Shown here piece after piece: positions 44,260-53,871 of a stretch of 64,000 nucleotides of DNA. The first letter of the stretch is position 1; each line of letters starts with the position of its first letter. The translations under genes and the position numbers were made by a program. The stretch covers positions 186,001-250,000 of the forward strand of contig CAVWAR010000010.1 of assembly GCA_963753075.1 (NCBI GenBank), in the 5' to 3' direction. Below the pieces are notes generated by a model, which was given only the letters and a program-made list of their open reading frames with translations, made no database searches and was not told the origin of the DNA. This DNA is from Prado023 sp963753075 (GTDB lineage: Bacteria > Actinomycetota > Actinomycetes > S36-B12 > CAIYMF01).

Positions 44260-45760
44260 TCAGCCTCCGATCACCGCTCCGAAGCCGTCGCCGCGTTCTG
44301 CCCTGTTCTTGATACCGGGGCTGTCCTGACTCCAGACGGTGACGGGGCCGGGCGTACCGGCCGCGGTGCCGCGCAGCACACTCACGGATCCGGGGTTGTA
44401 GGACTCCTTTGGGAAGTGCGTTGCCGCCAGCCAGGCGTGGCTGCCCCCGCTGAAGGGCAGGATCGCCAGGTCGGTGTACTCGGCGGCCGGGACCGACCAT
44501 GAGGTGACGTAGGGAACCAGGCCGGCGCTCGAACCGAGGATCACCTTGACGGCCTTGTAGCCACTGTCCACAACGACATCGGGATACCCGTCGCCGGTGA
44601 TGTCCCCCGCGCTCGCGGCCAGGGTGAGCTCCTCCTCACCGCAGCAAACAGGCCAGGTACCGTCCTGGCCCGGCTGAGGACCAGGGGGAAGCGGGGCAAC
44701 ATGCAGACCGTCAGAGTGACCGTGCAGGACCCCGAGGGCCCCGTCCGCGGATGTCTGCACCAGGTCCGCCCTTCCGTCCCCGTTGAAGTCACCGAAGGCG
44801 AGCCCGAACCGCCACGCATGGTAGGTGAACAGCTCGGCCGAGAGGATGAACTGGTTGCCGGTCGCTGTCAGGCCGCTTGGGCTGCCTAGCAGCAGGTGCA
44901 CAGCTGAACCCCGCTGATCGAAACTGTTCTCCTCCCCAGTGGGCACAGGCGTGTCCGCCTCTTGGTAGACGCTGATGGCCAGGTCGTCGTGGCCGTCGCC
45001 GTTGACATCGCCCACCGCCAGGTCCCCGCCGAACCGCTCCCCGACCGCTGGCTGACTGGGGATCCCTCCGAGTCCCTGCCGCAACGAAAGGGCCCCCGAC
45101 GAGGTCAGCCCGCGCGGACCACCGCGCAGGACCACCGCGCGCCCGGCCTGCGAGAGGCTCCCCACGGCCTCGATGGGCGAGCCCACCACCAGGTCGGCAT
45201 AGCCATCCGCGTCGAAGTCGCCGACAGCCAGGCTGTACCCGAAACTGTCGTCCCGCTCGTTCGAGCCGGGCACACCCGGCTTGCCTTGGTGCCAGACTTG
45301 GTCCCGGGGGGTCAGCCCCCCTCGGCGAGCCGTACAGCACCTGCACGATCCCGGCATCCCGGATCGACCCCACGTTCTCCTGCGGAACCCCGATGGCCAG
45401 GTCGGCGTAGCCATCGGCGTCGAAGTCACCTGAGGTCAACGCCGTGCCGAAACGGTCCCCCTTCTCCAGCTTGTTCTTGATGCCCTTGCGGCCCTGATGC
45501 CACACCTGGTCCCGCGCCGTCACGCCGGACGCCGACCCATAGAGCACCTGCACCGCACCCACATCCCGCTTGCCCCGCAAGTCCTCCCACGGCACCCCGA
45601 CGGCCAGATCCGCGTAGCCGTCCCCGTCGAAGTCGAACGGCATCGCCGCACCACCGGCGACCGCAGCGGACGCGGGGTCCACCCCCACCGGTGTCACCGC
45701 CGGCGTGACCACACCACCAACGAGAACCAGACCCATAACCACCAACAGCGCATGCTTCAT
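44260..45760 (-). CDS. Secreted FG-GAP (beta-propeller) repeat protein, frameshifted
   Basis: A signal peptide (MKHALLVVMGLVLVGG) is followed by repeated FG-GAP blades, each with a calcium loop such as DFDGDGYADLAVG, DFDADGYADLAIG, DFNGDGRADL and DITGDGYPDV, and with VLYGS and WHQG motifs: an integrin-like propeller on the cell surface. The N-terminal part (to about residue 148) and the rest are in two frames, joined at a run of six C on the + strand (45316-45321); five would restore one 499-residue protein. A homopolymer change like this may be a sequencing error or on/off switching. Paralog at 54142. Start 45760 (PVMKHALL) fits the paralog. Confidence 0.75.
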
Positions 45761-45823
45761 GACCGGCCACCCCGTCCCATATCCAGTTGACTCCGTCTCC
45801 ACGCTAGCCCGGACGATCGGGGA

Positions 45824-46117
45824 CTAGGAAGGGCCCAACGGCCTGCCTCGCGGGACGGGGCCAACACCGCTCGTCTGCGGTGAGTGCGCAGTCGGCACGG
45901 CCTTGCGGCGGCGCTCGATCCGGCCCACCGGTCCCACGTCGCCGGTGGACCTCCACCTTCGGTGGTGCAACAGGCACAAGCCCTTCGACCTAGGAAGCTG
46001 TTCGCAGCCCTCCACCGAGCACCCCGTGCGACGCGGGAGTCTCTGTAGTTCAGCGGGCCGCGACCAGCAGGATCCGGGATCCACTTGGTCCGGCCCGGCG
46101 CCCCCGAAGCGAATCAC
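45824..46117 (-). CDS. Short protein or remnant with CxxxxC...CxxH zinc motif
   Basis: A 97-codon frame from GTG 46115-46117. Residues from about 34 on read CSVEGCEQLPRSKGLCLLHHRRWRSTGD, shown here in part, the zinc-binding motif of small phage-type HNH-associated proteins; the tail is basic and proline-rich. There is no Shine-Dalgarno and the first 30 residues look non-specific, so it may be the 3' part of a longer broken gene. Not named further. Confidence 0.4.
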   Translation of the reverse strand: MIRFGGAGPDQVDPGSCWSRPAELQRLPRRTGCSVEGCEQLPRSKGLCLLHHRRWRSTGDVGPVGRIERRRKAVPTAHSPQTSGVGPVPRGRPLGPS

Positions 46118-46413
46118 GTGCGGCGGATCGGTAGGTTCTTGGGCGTTGGTGCTGCCACGGGGGCGGCACCGGATGGGGCTGCTGTGCCGCCGCCGGCGCA
46201 GCCATGATGGACGCGACTCCGTCCGCCACGGGAGCCGCCAGCAGCACACCGGCGGTGGACGGTCCCGAACGAGCCCGAAGCCGCAGCTGCGCTCGCCCGA
46301 TGAAAGCCACCGGCGCCACCCCTGCGCCCCGCCCGCCCGCCGAGCTCGCCGAACCCGCGGCGCCGCGCCGAGCTCCCCAATTCGCCGAACCTGCGCCGCG
46401 CGACCGGACCGGG
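46118..46413. other. Gene-free, low-complexity GC-rich stretch
   Basis: About 300 bases rich in GCC/GCG with short imperfect repeats (GCCGAGCT...CGCCGAACC occurs twice near 46340 and 46365). I see no gene, promoter or hairpin. Confidence 0.4.
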
Positions 46414-48171
46414 TCAGGCGGTTGGCGTGGCCGCAGCCTCGTCGTCCACCTCGGGTGCGGCGGCGCCAGAGGCTGCGCCATCCGCCCCCGCGGCAGCCTC
46501 CTCCTGTGTGGCCGCAGCAGGTTTCGGCTTGCCTCCACCTCCGCGCAGCTGCGATGGCAGCATCCGCTTCGCTGCCGACTTGGCCATGCCGGGCATCAGG
46601 GTCGTGCGCATGAGGGTCGTCGCGGTCAGCACCCCGCCGAACATCGCCCCGGCGACGCCGCAGGTGACGATGTCCTGCCCTGTCAGGTAGAGCCCGGGAA
46701 CTGGGGTCTCGGGCTTCAGGAAGGTCTGCCTGAACCGCTGCGGCGTGTGATCGATCCCGTACAGCTCGCCCCGCTCGTATCCGGCGAAGTGCTGTGTCGT
46801 CAGCGGCGTGGAGATCTCGTAGAACGCGACCTTTCCACGAAGCTGGGGCAGCTGCTCGAACAGCGTCTCGAGCATGCGCGTGGCCAGCTCGTCCTTGAAG
46901 GCGTCGTACTCCTCGGCGCGGTGCTTCCAGCGACTGCCCTCCCAGGCCTGGAACCACTCGAATGGAGCCGCGGTGATGACGTCGACCGCTGCGTGGCCGG
47001 GGTTGCGCCGCTCGAAGTCGGGGTCCTTGGCAGCCGGGAACGAGACGTACACCATCGGCAGGTCCGCTCCGGGGTCGTCCTTGCTCTCGGCGAAGCTGCG
47101 GTCGTGGTCCTCGCTGGGGTAGATCCACAGGTTGTGCCGCGGCAGGTCGAGCGCATCGGCCGTCTCCTCGAAGCCGATGTAGAGGCACAGGTGCGCGATC
47201 GAGGGCGTGACTCCGGCCAGGTCGTCCAACAGGCCGGTCCGCTCAGCGACCTCGCGGGGCAGCAGCCTTGCGACCGTGTTGAGGATACCGGCGTCGCTGA
47301 TGACGATCGGAGCGCGGATGACCTTGCCGTCGGTTGCCATCTCGACGCCGACTGCTCGACCGTCCTCAACCACGATCTGGTTGACCTCGGCATTGATCAG
47401 CACGATCCCGCCGGCCCTCTCGATCACGGGGATGATCGACTCCGCGATCACCGCCGATCCACCGACGGGGTAGTAGCCGCCCCCGAAGTAGTGGCTCGCG
47501 ACCAGTGCCTGCATCGCGAAGCTGGATTCGGCCGGGGGGAGCCCGTAGTCGCCGAACTGGGCTGTCAGGACCCCGATCAGCCGCTGATCGTCAGTGAGCT
47601 CCTCGAGCACCTCGCGCGTGGTTCGGTCCGACCACTTGTAGTAATCGCGACGCATCAGCGGACCCGCGACGGTGCCCAGAGGACCGGGAAGAGTCTTCGA
47701 CAAGTTGAAGGGCAGGGATGCCGACACGGCCGACTTCACGGCTTCCAGGTACCCGTCAATCGCTGCTTCCTCGGCCGGGAAGCGCGACACCATGTAGTTG
47801 CGGAAGTTGCGGCGGCCCTTGGGGAGGTCGTAGACATCTCCGTCGATGATCACCCGGTCGTAGACATCACCCATGTCGGCCCACTCGATCTTGGCGTCGC
47901 TGATGTCGTCGAGCATCCTGCGGATCGTCGAGCCCGGTGCCATGCCCCCGATGTAGTGGACGCCGACGTCCCAGTCGTAGCCCGGGCGACGGAAGACGTG
48001 GGTGTATCCGCCCGGGGTGTAGTGCCGTTCGAGGACCAGCACCTTCTTGCCGCCGTGCTTGGCGAGCATCGCCGCGCTGGCCAGCCCGCCGATCCCCGAC
48101 CCGATGACGATGGCGTCGTAGTCCTCGGTGACCGGGTGACGCTTGTACGGCTGGGCAGATCGTCTGCTCAC
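46414..48171 (-). CDS. FAD-dependent oxidoreductase (phytoene desaturase/retinol saturase-like)
   Basis: A 585-residue flavoprotein. The dinucleotide fold DAIVIGSGIGGLASAAMLA is near residue 20, followed by ERHYTPGGYTHVF and DVGVHYIGG; the C-terminal FAD motif is LYLTGQDIVTCGVAGAMFGG (about 520). These features match the CrtI/retinol saturase family, acting on hydrophobic polyenes or similar lipids; the substrate is unknown. A tail of about 40 Ala/Pro/Glu-rich residues ends the protein. GTG 48169-48171 has AGGAGGT 5 nt upstream. Divergent from the ArsR gene. Confidence 0.85.
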   Translation of the reverse strand: MSRRSAQPYKRHPVTEDYDAIVIGSGIGGLASAAMLAKHGGKKVLVLERHYTPGGYTHVFRRPGYDWDVGVHYIGGMAPGSTIRRMLDDISDAKIEWADMGDVYDRVIIDGDVYDLPKGRRNFRNYMVSRFPAEEAAIDGYLEAVKSAVSASLPFNLSKTLPGPLGTVAGPLMRRDYYKWSDRTTREVLEELTDDQRLIGVLTAQFGDYGLPPAESSFAMQALVASHYFGGGYYPVGGSAVIAESIIPVIERAGGIVLINAEVNQIVVEDGRAVGVEMATDGKVIRAPIVISDAGILNTVARLLPREVAERTGLLDDLAGVTPSIAHLCLYIGFEETADALDLPRHNLWIYPSEDHDRSFAESKDDPGADLPMVYVSFPAAKDPDFERRNPGHAAVDVITAAPFEWFQAWEGSRWKHRAEEYDAFKDELATRMLETLFEQLPQLRGKVAFYEISTPLTTQHFAGYERGELYGIDHTPQRFRQTFLKPETPVPGLYLTGQDIVTCGVAGAMFGGVLTATTLMRTTLMPGMAKSAAKRMLPSQLRGGGGKPKPAAATQEEAAAGADGAASGAAAPEVDDEAAATPTA

Positions 48172-48253
48172 CGCGCACCTCCTGCATAGTGGTTGTCGGC
48201 GTCTTCCGATTCTGCCGCACATCGCCCGACCGGGGGTGCCCGGGCTCGACTCT

Positions 48254-48275
48254 TGATAGGTGATGAGCGCTATCA
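48254..48275 (+). promoter_or_regulatory. Inverted-repeat operator and -10 box of the arsR-cdf operon
   Basis: TGATAG (48254-48259) and CTATCA (48270-48275) form a 6-bp inverted repeat with a 10-nt spacer. A TATCAT -10-like hexamer (48271-48276) overlaps the right arm and lies 6 nt before the ATG of the regulator, so the mRNA would be leaderless and the repressor would block polymerase directly. Self-regulation by the ArsR protein is inferred. Confidence 0.6.
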
Positions 48276-48282
48276 TCGGCAG

Positions 48283-48708
48283 ATGACGATGCAGCGTCCG
48301 CCACGCGCCGTGGGGGATCAACCGGCCGAGTCGTCGAACAGCCCCCTCGACGAAGCGGCCCTGGCCTCGGCAGCTGTGCTGTTCCAGGGGTTCGGTGACG
48401 TGTCGCGGTTGGCGATCCTCGTGCACCTGATGCTGGGGGAGCACCGGGTGCGGGATCTGACCGAGCACCTGGGGTTGGCGCAGTCCACAGTGTCGGGGCA
48501 CCTGCGCTGCCTGCTCGACTGCGGGCTGGTCCAGGTGCGCCCCCAAGGCAGGTCCTCGGTCTACTCCCTGGCAGCCGAGGCAGGGATCCGCGACGTCCTG
48601 GTGGCCGCCGAGGGGCTGCTCGCCGCAACGGGCAGTGCGGTACTGCTGTGCCCGAGGCGCGCGGCTGACCGGGTGGCCGTGTCCGCGTCCCGGGTCGTGG
48701 CGACGTGA
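48283..48708 (+). CDS. ArsR/SmtB family metal-responsive repressor
   Basis: A 141-residue winged-helix repressor. After a polar N-terminus, FQGFGDVSRLAILVHLMLGEHRVRDLTEHLGLAQSTVSGHLRCLLDCGLVQVRPQGRSSVYSL (given in part) is the ArsR DNA-binding domain; a Cys (LLDC) on the recognition side and another near the C-terminus may bind metal. It overlaps the cation efflux gene by 4 nt (GTGA), so it likely represses its own operon until the metal is in excess. Confidence 0.85.
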   Translation: MTMQRPPRAVGDQPAESSNSPLDEAALASAAVLFQGFGDVSRLAILVHLMLGEHRVRDLTEHLGLAQSTVSGHLRCLLDCGLVQVRPQGRSSVYSLAAEAGIRDVLVAAEGLLAATGSAVLLCPRRAADRVAVSASRVVAT

Positions 48709-49634
48709 CCAGCAGCAGCCACGGCCACAGCCATGGCTCCTCGGCGTCGGCCGGTGCCGCGCATCGGGGCCGATTGACCGCGGTGCTGGCGATCACCTTC
48801 GGCGTACTGATCGCTGAGGTGATCGGGGCCGCGCTCACCGGCAGCCTGGCGCTGCTCGCAGACGCCGGGCACATGGCCACGGACGTGGCGGGGATCCTCC
48901 TCGCGGTGCTGGCGGTGACCTTCGCGTCCCGTCCGGCGACACCGGAGCGCACCTTCGGCTACTACCGGTTGGAGATCCTCGCAGCGGTCCTCAACGCAGT
49001 CCTGCTGTTCGGGGTTGCCCTCGTCATCCTGTTCGAGGCGTGGCAGCGGTGGAGCGATCCGCCGGAGGTCGCCGGTGGGCTCATGCTTGCCTTCGCCACC
49101 GTCGGCCTGGTGGCCAACGTGGCCGGTCTGGCTCTGCTGCGCTCCGGAGCAAAGGCCAGCCTGAACGTCCGCGGGGCCTACCTCGAGGTCTTGGGGGACA
49201 TGCTCGGATCAGTGGCGGTGATCGCGGCCGCGGTGGTGATCGCGGTGACCGGGTGGACGCGCGCCGACGTGGTGGCCTCGGTTCTCGTGGCGCTGATGAT
49301 CCTGCCCCGCACGTGGTCGTTGCTCCGGGAGGCGACCGACATCCTGCTGGAGGCGACTCCCCGAGGGGTGGACCTCGTCGCCGTGCGGGAGCACATCCTG
49401 AACACCCCGGGCGTGCTCGACGCGCATGACCTGCACGCGTGGATGATCACGTCAGGGATGCCCGTGCTCTCGGTGCACGTGGTGGTCGCCGACGACGTGC
49501 TGGCCGACGGCGGTGGCGGCCGGGTCCTCGATGCCCTGGGGGACTGCCTGTCGCACCACTTCGACGTCGAACACTGCACGTTCCAACTCGAACCGGCGGG
49601 TCATGTCGAGCACGAGAACCGCACGCACCCGTGA
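48705..49634 (+). CDS. Cation diffusion facilitator (metal efflux)
   Basis: A 309-residue CDF transporter exchanging Zn2+ or similar divalent metal for H+. The N-terminus is His-rich (SHGHSHG), followed by six membrane helices. Metal site: LLADAGHMATDVAG (HxxxD in helix 2) and YLEVLGDMLGS in helix 5. A C-terminal cytosolic domain (about 200-309) has DLHAWMI and HVVVADD. The ArsR gene upstream overlaps by 4 nt. Zn2+, Co2+ or Cd2+ cannot be distinguished. Confidence 0.92.
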   Translation: MTSSSHGHSHGSSASAGAAHRGRLTAVLAITFGVLIAEVIGAALTGSLALLADAGHMATDVAGILLAVLAVTFASRPATPERTFGYYRLEILAAVLNAVLLFGVALVILFEAWQRWSDPPEVAGGLMLAFATVGLVANVAGLALLRSGAKASLNVRGAYLEVLGDMLGSVAVIAAAVVIAVTGWTRADVVASVLVALMILPRTWSLLREATDILLEATPRGVDLVAVREHILNTPGVLDAHDLHAWMITSGMPVLSVHVVVADDVLADGGGGRVLDALGDCLSHHFDVEHCTFQLEPAGHVEHENRTHP

Positions 49635-49667
49635 GGGGTGGAGCGAACTCCGATCCTGGCCTCAGGG

Positions 49668-49817
49668 TCACCCGGCCTCGGTGGCCCCGCCGAGCCCTGC
49701 GCGCGCCGCGGTGACCAGCTGCTCGGCCACGTGCGGCCACATCGCGGCGGCAACCTCAGGGGCGATCGGGGTCGTGGCGTTGTGGTCGAGGTAGATCGGG
49801 CCAGGTCCGGGCGTCAC
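49668..49817 (-). pseudogene. Remnant of a cysteine desulfurase gene (both ends kept)
   Basis: A 49-residue frame from GTG 49815-49817: IYLDHNATTPIAPEVAAAMWPH is the unmistakable start of NifS/IscS-type cysteine desulfurases, but it runs directly into a tail VAEQLVTAARAGLGGATEAG and a stop. The central 300 or more residues, with the PLP lysine and active cysteine, are missing. An in-frame internal deletion explains this. The GTG overlaps the stop of the antiporter remnant (GTGA), so the two were one operon. Confidence 0.6.
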
Positions 49818-50768
49818 GAGTCAGATGCTTCCGCTGTCGGGGCCAGGCACAGGATCCTGGCCTCGGAATCGCGTCGTCCGCGGAAGGCTGCCCCGATGGT
49901 GGCCCTGTTGGCGATGATCCCGCGCCCGTCGCCGGTGACGATGAACAGTGGCGTTGCCCCCGGCGGGATCTCGGAGCTCTCGATAGTGGCTGGCAGCCAG
50001 ATCAGGTCGCCACCGCCGTCGAGGAGCTCCCTGAGCTCTGGGCTGGTCATGTCGGGCCCGAACGCGATGCGCCGGTCTGGGGTCTGGGCCCGCCACCGCT
50101 CCTCCACACCTGTCGCTGAGCCCTTGGGGACCGTGGGGATCATGGACACGTTCTTGGCCCCGATGTCGGCACCCACAACCTCCATGGCCACGAGGTCCCG
50201 CTCACCGAGCCCGCTGCCGAAGACCTTGTTCGACAGGTCCTCGATGATCAGCTGCCTGCGCTGCTCGCCGTCGACGACCAGGACGGAGACGCCCGCTTCG
50301 CCCAGGGCCGTGGCCACAGAATGGGCAGCTGGCTGGGGCATGAAGAAGGCAACGCCCTTGGGGGTGCCCTGCCCGACCGTCAGTGCCTGGGCCATGGCCG
50401 GCGAGCCGAAGCGACGCCGTTCGGCAGGTCGAAGATGGCGTTCGCGGCCACTGACCCGACGATCCACGTGATCAGCACCCCGACCGAGACCAGCAGGTAG
50501 ACCACGGGGCGGCCTTGGGTGAGCTTCCTGAACTCCAGGTTGAAGCCGGAGTCGAAGAGCAGGAGGGCGACGGCCAGCGTGATTGCTGGATCCAGCGTGT
50601 CGCCCAACAGCGCCTCCGGGTCAACGAGACCTGTGACTGGCCCTGCGATGATGCCGGCCAGCAGTAGCAGCACGATGGATGGAAGCCGGTCCTGCGGCCC
50701 AGCCTCTGGGCTCCCACCCCGAACACCACGATTGTGCCGAGCGCGATGGTCACCTCGGTCGTGTCCAA
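49814..50768 (-). pseudogene. Broken Na+/H+ antiporter (CPA1 type): N- and C-terminal parts only
   Basis: TTG 50766-50768 with GAGGAG upstream starts MDTTEVTIALGTIVVFGVGAQ. A missing base near 50685 shifts to a second frame with LPSIVLLLLAGIIAGPVTG and FDSGFNLEFRKL (early membrane helices of CPA1 antiporters). After AIFDLP (about 50415) the sequence jumps to a cytosolic C-terminal part, PAMAQALTVGQGTPKGVAFF onwards, in a third frame, ending at 49814. The central helices with the ion site are absent, so no transport is possible. Confidence 0.7.
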
Positions 50769-51025
50769 CGCTGCTCCTCAGGTCCCCAGGGCTTTCACGG
50801 TGTCGGGCAGAGCGATGGCACACGGTGACGATATCGACCGGGGGTCAGATCACGGCAGCGGAGTGGGCAGCGCGAGCGCTGGTGGGAGGTGCGGCCCGAG
50901 GTTGAACGCCGCGCAACCGGGCATGGGCGGCACCTACGCTGGCTCGGGTGGCGGCGCTCAGATCGGCCCGACGGCCGGGTCAGCCCGCCCATGCCCTCCG
51001 ATCGGATTCCGGACAAGGACCTGAC

Positions 51026-53329
51026 ATGGCCGACGCTCCCGACCCCACCCCGGCTGACCTCCACGACGTCCGGGCCAGGGAGCTGCTCGCCCGGATGACC
51101 CTGCAGGAGAAGGTCGCCCAGATCGTCGGCCTCTGGGGCGAGGACGGCGGCTCGGCGGTGGCGCCGATGCAGGACGAGATGGTCGCCCCGCGGGACACGG
51201 TGGAGACGTTCGCCGCGCACGGGCTCGGGCACCTGACCCGGGTCTACGGCACCAGGCCGGTCGATCCCCTCGAGCGGCTCATGTGGCTGCGCGACCTCCA
51301 GCGCTGGTTCCGGACCAGCACCCGGCTGGGCATCCCGGCCCTGGTTCACGAGGAGTGCCTGACCGGCCTCTCCTCATGGCACGCCACCACGTTCCCGACA
51401 CCGCTGGCCTGGGGTGCGTCCTTCGACCCGCAGCTCGTTCAGGAGATGGGTGCAGCGATCGGCGACAGCCTGCGCTCCCTGGGTGTCCACCAGGGCCTCG
51501 CCCCCGTGCTCGACGTCATCCGCGACGCGCGCTGGGGGCGGGTGGAGGAGTGCATCAGCGAGGACCCGTACGTGGTCGGCAGCATCGGGACGTCCTTCGT
51601 CCGGGGGTTGCAGGGCGCCGGGGTCATCGCGACCCTCAAGCATTTCGTGGGCTACTCGGCGTCCGGGGCCGGTCGGAACCTCGCCCCAGCCCGTGTCGGA
51701 CCACGCGAGCTCGCCGACGTGCTGCTCATCCCCTTCGAGATGGCGGTGCTCGACGGTGGTGCCCGGTCGGTCATGCACTCGTACGCGGAGATCGATGGGC
51801 TGCCGGTCGCCGCTGACCCCGGGTTGCTCACGGGGCTGCTCCGCGACGAGTGGGGCTTCGAGGGAACCGTCGTCGCCGACTACTTCGGCGTGGCCTTCCT
51901 GGAGGCCCTGCACGGCGTGGCCGCTGACCTCGGCGGCGCTGCCGCCCTTGCCCTGGAAGCGGGGGTGGACATCGAGCTGCCGACCGGCAACGCCTACCTG
52001 GAGCCGCTCATCGCCAAGGTGCGCGGTGGTGAGCTCCCCGAGTCACTCGTCGACCGAGCGGTGCTGCGAGCTCTTCGCCAGAAGTCCGAGCTCGGCCTGC
52101 TTGACGAGGATTACGACATTGCTGTCCCCGAGGCCATCGATCTGGATCCGGCCCCGCACCGCGCCATCGCAGCCAGGCTCGCCGAGGAGTCGGTGATACT
52201 GCTCGCCAACGACGGCGTCCTCCCGCTGGCCGGGACTGGGCGGATCGCGGTCATCGGCCCGAACGCCGACCGTTCGCAGGCGCTGTTCGGCTGCTACTCA
52301 TTCGCCAACCACGTCCTGGACCACCACCCCGACGTGCCACTCGGGATCTCGGCACCCACGGTCCTGGAAGCCGTGCGCGCGCAGTGGCCTGAGGCGGACG
52401 TCAGCCACGCGACCGGCTGCGCGGTGGACGACGACAACCGTTCCGGATTCGCCGGGGCCATCGAGGTGGCAGCGGCGGCTGACCTCGCGGTGGTCGTGGT
52501 CGGCGACCAGGCCGGACTGTTCGGTCGTGGCACCGTCGGCGAGGGCTGCGACCGCGAGTCACTCGAGCTCCCGGGCGTCCAGCGCGAACTCGTCGAGGCG
52601 GTGCTCGCCACCGGAACACCCGTCGTCCTGGTGCTGCTCACCGGCCGTCCGTATTCGGTGGGCTGGGCACTCGAGCGTTGTCGAGCAGCCGTCCAGGCCT
52701 TCTTCCCCGGCGAGGAGGGATCGGCCGCGATCGCCGGCGTGCTGTCCGGCCGGGTCAACCCATCGGGCCGCCTGCCGGTCAGCCTGCCGCGCTCCGCAGG
52801 TGCACAGCCGTACTCCTACCTGCACCCCCTCCTCGGTGGTCCGACCTCGGTCAGCAGCTTGGACACGACACCCGCTCTGCCCTTCGGCCACGGGTTGTCC
52901 TACACCAGCTTCAGCCACAGCGACCTCACCGCGCACGGCCCGCACGGCGTCGGCCAGGTTCCTGCCGGTGGCACGATCGAGGTGACCGTGCGGACCACCA
53001 ACACCGGCGAGCGCCGCGGTGCCGACGTGGTCCAGCTGTACGCCCACGACGTGGTCGGATCAGTCACCCGGCCCAGCGCCCAGCTGCTGGGCTACCAACG
53101 GGTGGACCTCGAGGCGGGTGAGTCTGCGGTCGTCCGGTTCACCGTGCCCACCACGCGCCTGGCGTTCACCGATCGGGCGATGAGGCGGATCGTCGAGCCC
53201 GGCGACGTCGAGCTGTGGGTCGGTGCCTCCTGCGCGTCCCGCGAGACCAGCACCCGGTTGCAGGTGACCGGACCCGTCCACCACGTGGCAGCGGGCGATT
53301 CCCGGATGGTGGCCACCGAGCTGGTGTGA
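51026..53329 (+). CDS. GH3 family beta-glycosidase
   Basis: A 767-residue soluble glycoside hydrolase. N-terminal barrel (about 20-350): RMTLQEKVAQIVG, TPLAWGASFDP, LAPVLDV.RD.RWGRVEE, LKHFVGYSA and the nucleophile Asp in VVADYFGVAF (about residue 285). The second alpha/beta domain (about 380-600) has GDQAGLFGRGTVGEGCDR and GRPYSVGW; a fibronectin-III-like C-terminal domain contains FGHGLSYTSF and TTNTGERRGADVVQLY. It cleaves beta-linked glucose or xylose from oligosaccharides. No signal peptide. ATG 51026 is the first start with homology. Confidence 0.93.
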   Translation: MADAPDPTPADLHDVRARELLARMTLQEKVAQIVGLWGEDGGSAVAPMQDEMVAPRDTVETFAAHGLGHLTRVYGTRPVDPLERLMWLRDLQRWFRTSTRLGIPALVHEECLTGLSSWHATTFPTPLAWGASFDPQLVQEMGAAIGDSLRSLGVHQGLAPVLDVIRDARWGRVEECISEDPYVVGSIGTSFVRGLQGAGVIATLKHFVGYSASGAGRNLAPARVGPRELADVLLIPFEMAVLDGGARSVMHSYAEIDGLPVAADPGLLTGLLRDEWGFEGTVVADYFGVAFLEALHGVAADLGGAAALALEAGVDIELPTGNAYLEPLIAKVRGGELPESLVDRAVLRALRQKSELGLLDEDYDIAVPEAIDLDPAPHRAIAARLAEESVILLANDGVLPLAGTGRIAVIGPNADRSQALFGCYSFANHVLDHHPDVPLGISAPTVLEAVRAQWPEADVSHATGCAVDDDNRSGFAGAIEVAAAADLAVVVVGDQAGLFGRGTVGEGCDRESLELPGVQRELVEAVLATGTPVVLVLLTGRPYSVGWALERCRAAVQAFFPGEEGSAAIAGVLSGRVNPSGRLPVSLPRSAGAQPYSYLHPLLGGPTSVSSLDTTPALPFGHGLSYTSFSHSDLTAHGPHGVGQVPAGGTIEVTVRTTNTGERRGADVVQLYAHDVVGSVTRPSAQLLGYQRVDLEAGESAVVRFTVPTTRLAFTDRAMRRIVEPGDVELWVGASCASRETSTRLQVTGPVHHVAAGDSRMVATELV

Positions 53330-53688
53330 GTTGGTCCCATCGGGTTGATGCCAGGACCCCCGGGGGACGGCATCGTCGGCGGCGGTGCGGACCTCGCACC
53401 CCTGCATACCGAAGGAGTGCTTGACATTCCACACAAGCAACTGATCCTCGCATTCTTCGCCGACGGGGCCGCCGCTGATGGCGCTGCAGGGGTCTGATCG
53501 AGATCCGGTGTCCGTCCTTGGCGACATCTGGGACGGACACCATCCCGGCTCAGGGGATCGTCCGCTTCCCAAGTTCATCGAGGTGCCGTCGTTTCCGTCG
53601 CGGACCCAGAAGGGCGGGGAGGCTCCCCAAGCTGCTTCCTGATGGGCGTTCGCATCGCCGACTCCCAGGAGAAGCGCCCGGCTGGGGC
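53330..53688. other. Gene-poor stretch
   Basis: A 49-codon frame (ATG 53348 to TGA 53497) begins MPGPPGDGIVGGG and has no recognisable motif or strong ribosome-binding site. Otherwise no gene is evident. Confidence 0.35.
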
Positions 53689-53871
53689 GAGCTCGTGCTG
53701 TTGGGGGACCTCCTGACCCACTGGGCCACACTGTGGAGCCCGGCGGGTGCCCTGGCCCGAGCCACCGACCAGGATGCAGCACCCAACGGGTACCAGGTGA
53801 TGATCGTCCCCGGCGCCGACCGGGTGCTGGTCCTGGCGGTGTTCGTGGCGCTGGACCGCCTGCTGCACTGA
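53689..53871 (+). pseudogene. Possible 3' remnant of a LURP-one/scramblase-like gene
   Basis: A startless frame ends YQVMIVPGADRVLVLAVFVALDRLLH. The pattern (Y.V.V.PG.D..LVLA..VALD) matches the end of LURP-one-related/phospholipid-scramblase-like proteins. No upstream part of that family is visible, so only the tail survives. Weak, motif-based call. Confidence 0.35.

Noticed and set aside
46204..48189. Open frame on the + strand over the FAD oxidoreductase
   Set aside because: Shadow of the reverse-strand gene, with no family motif.
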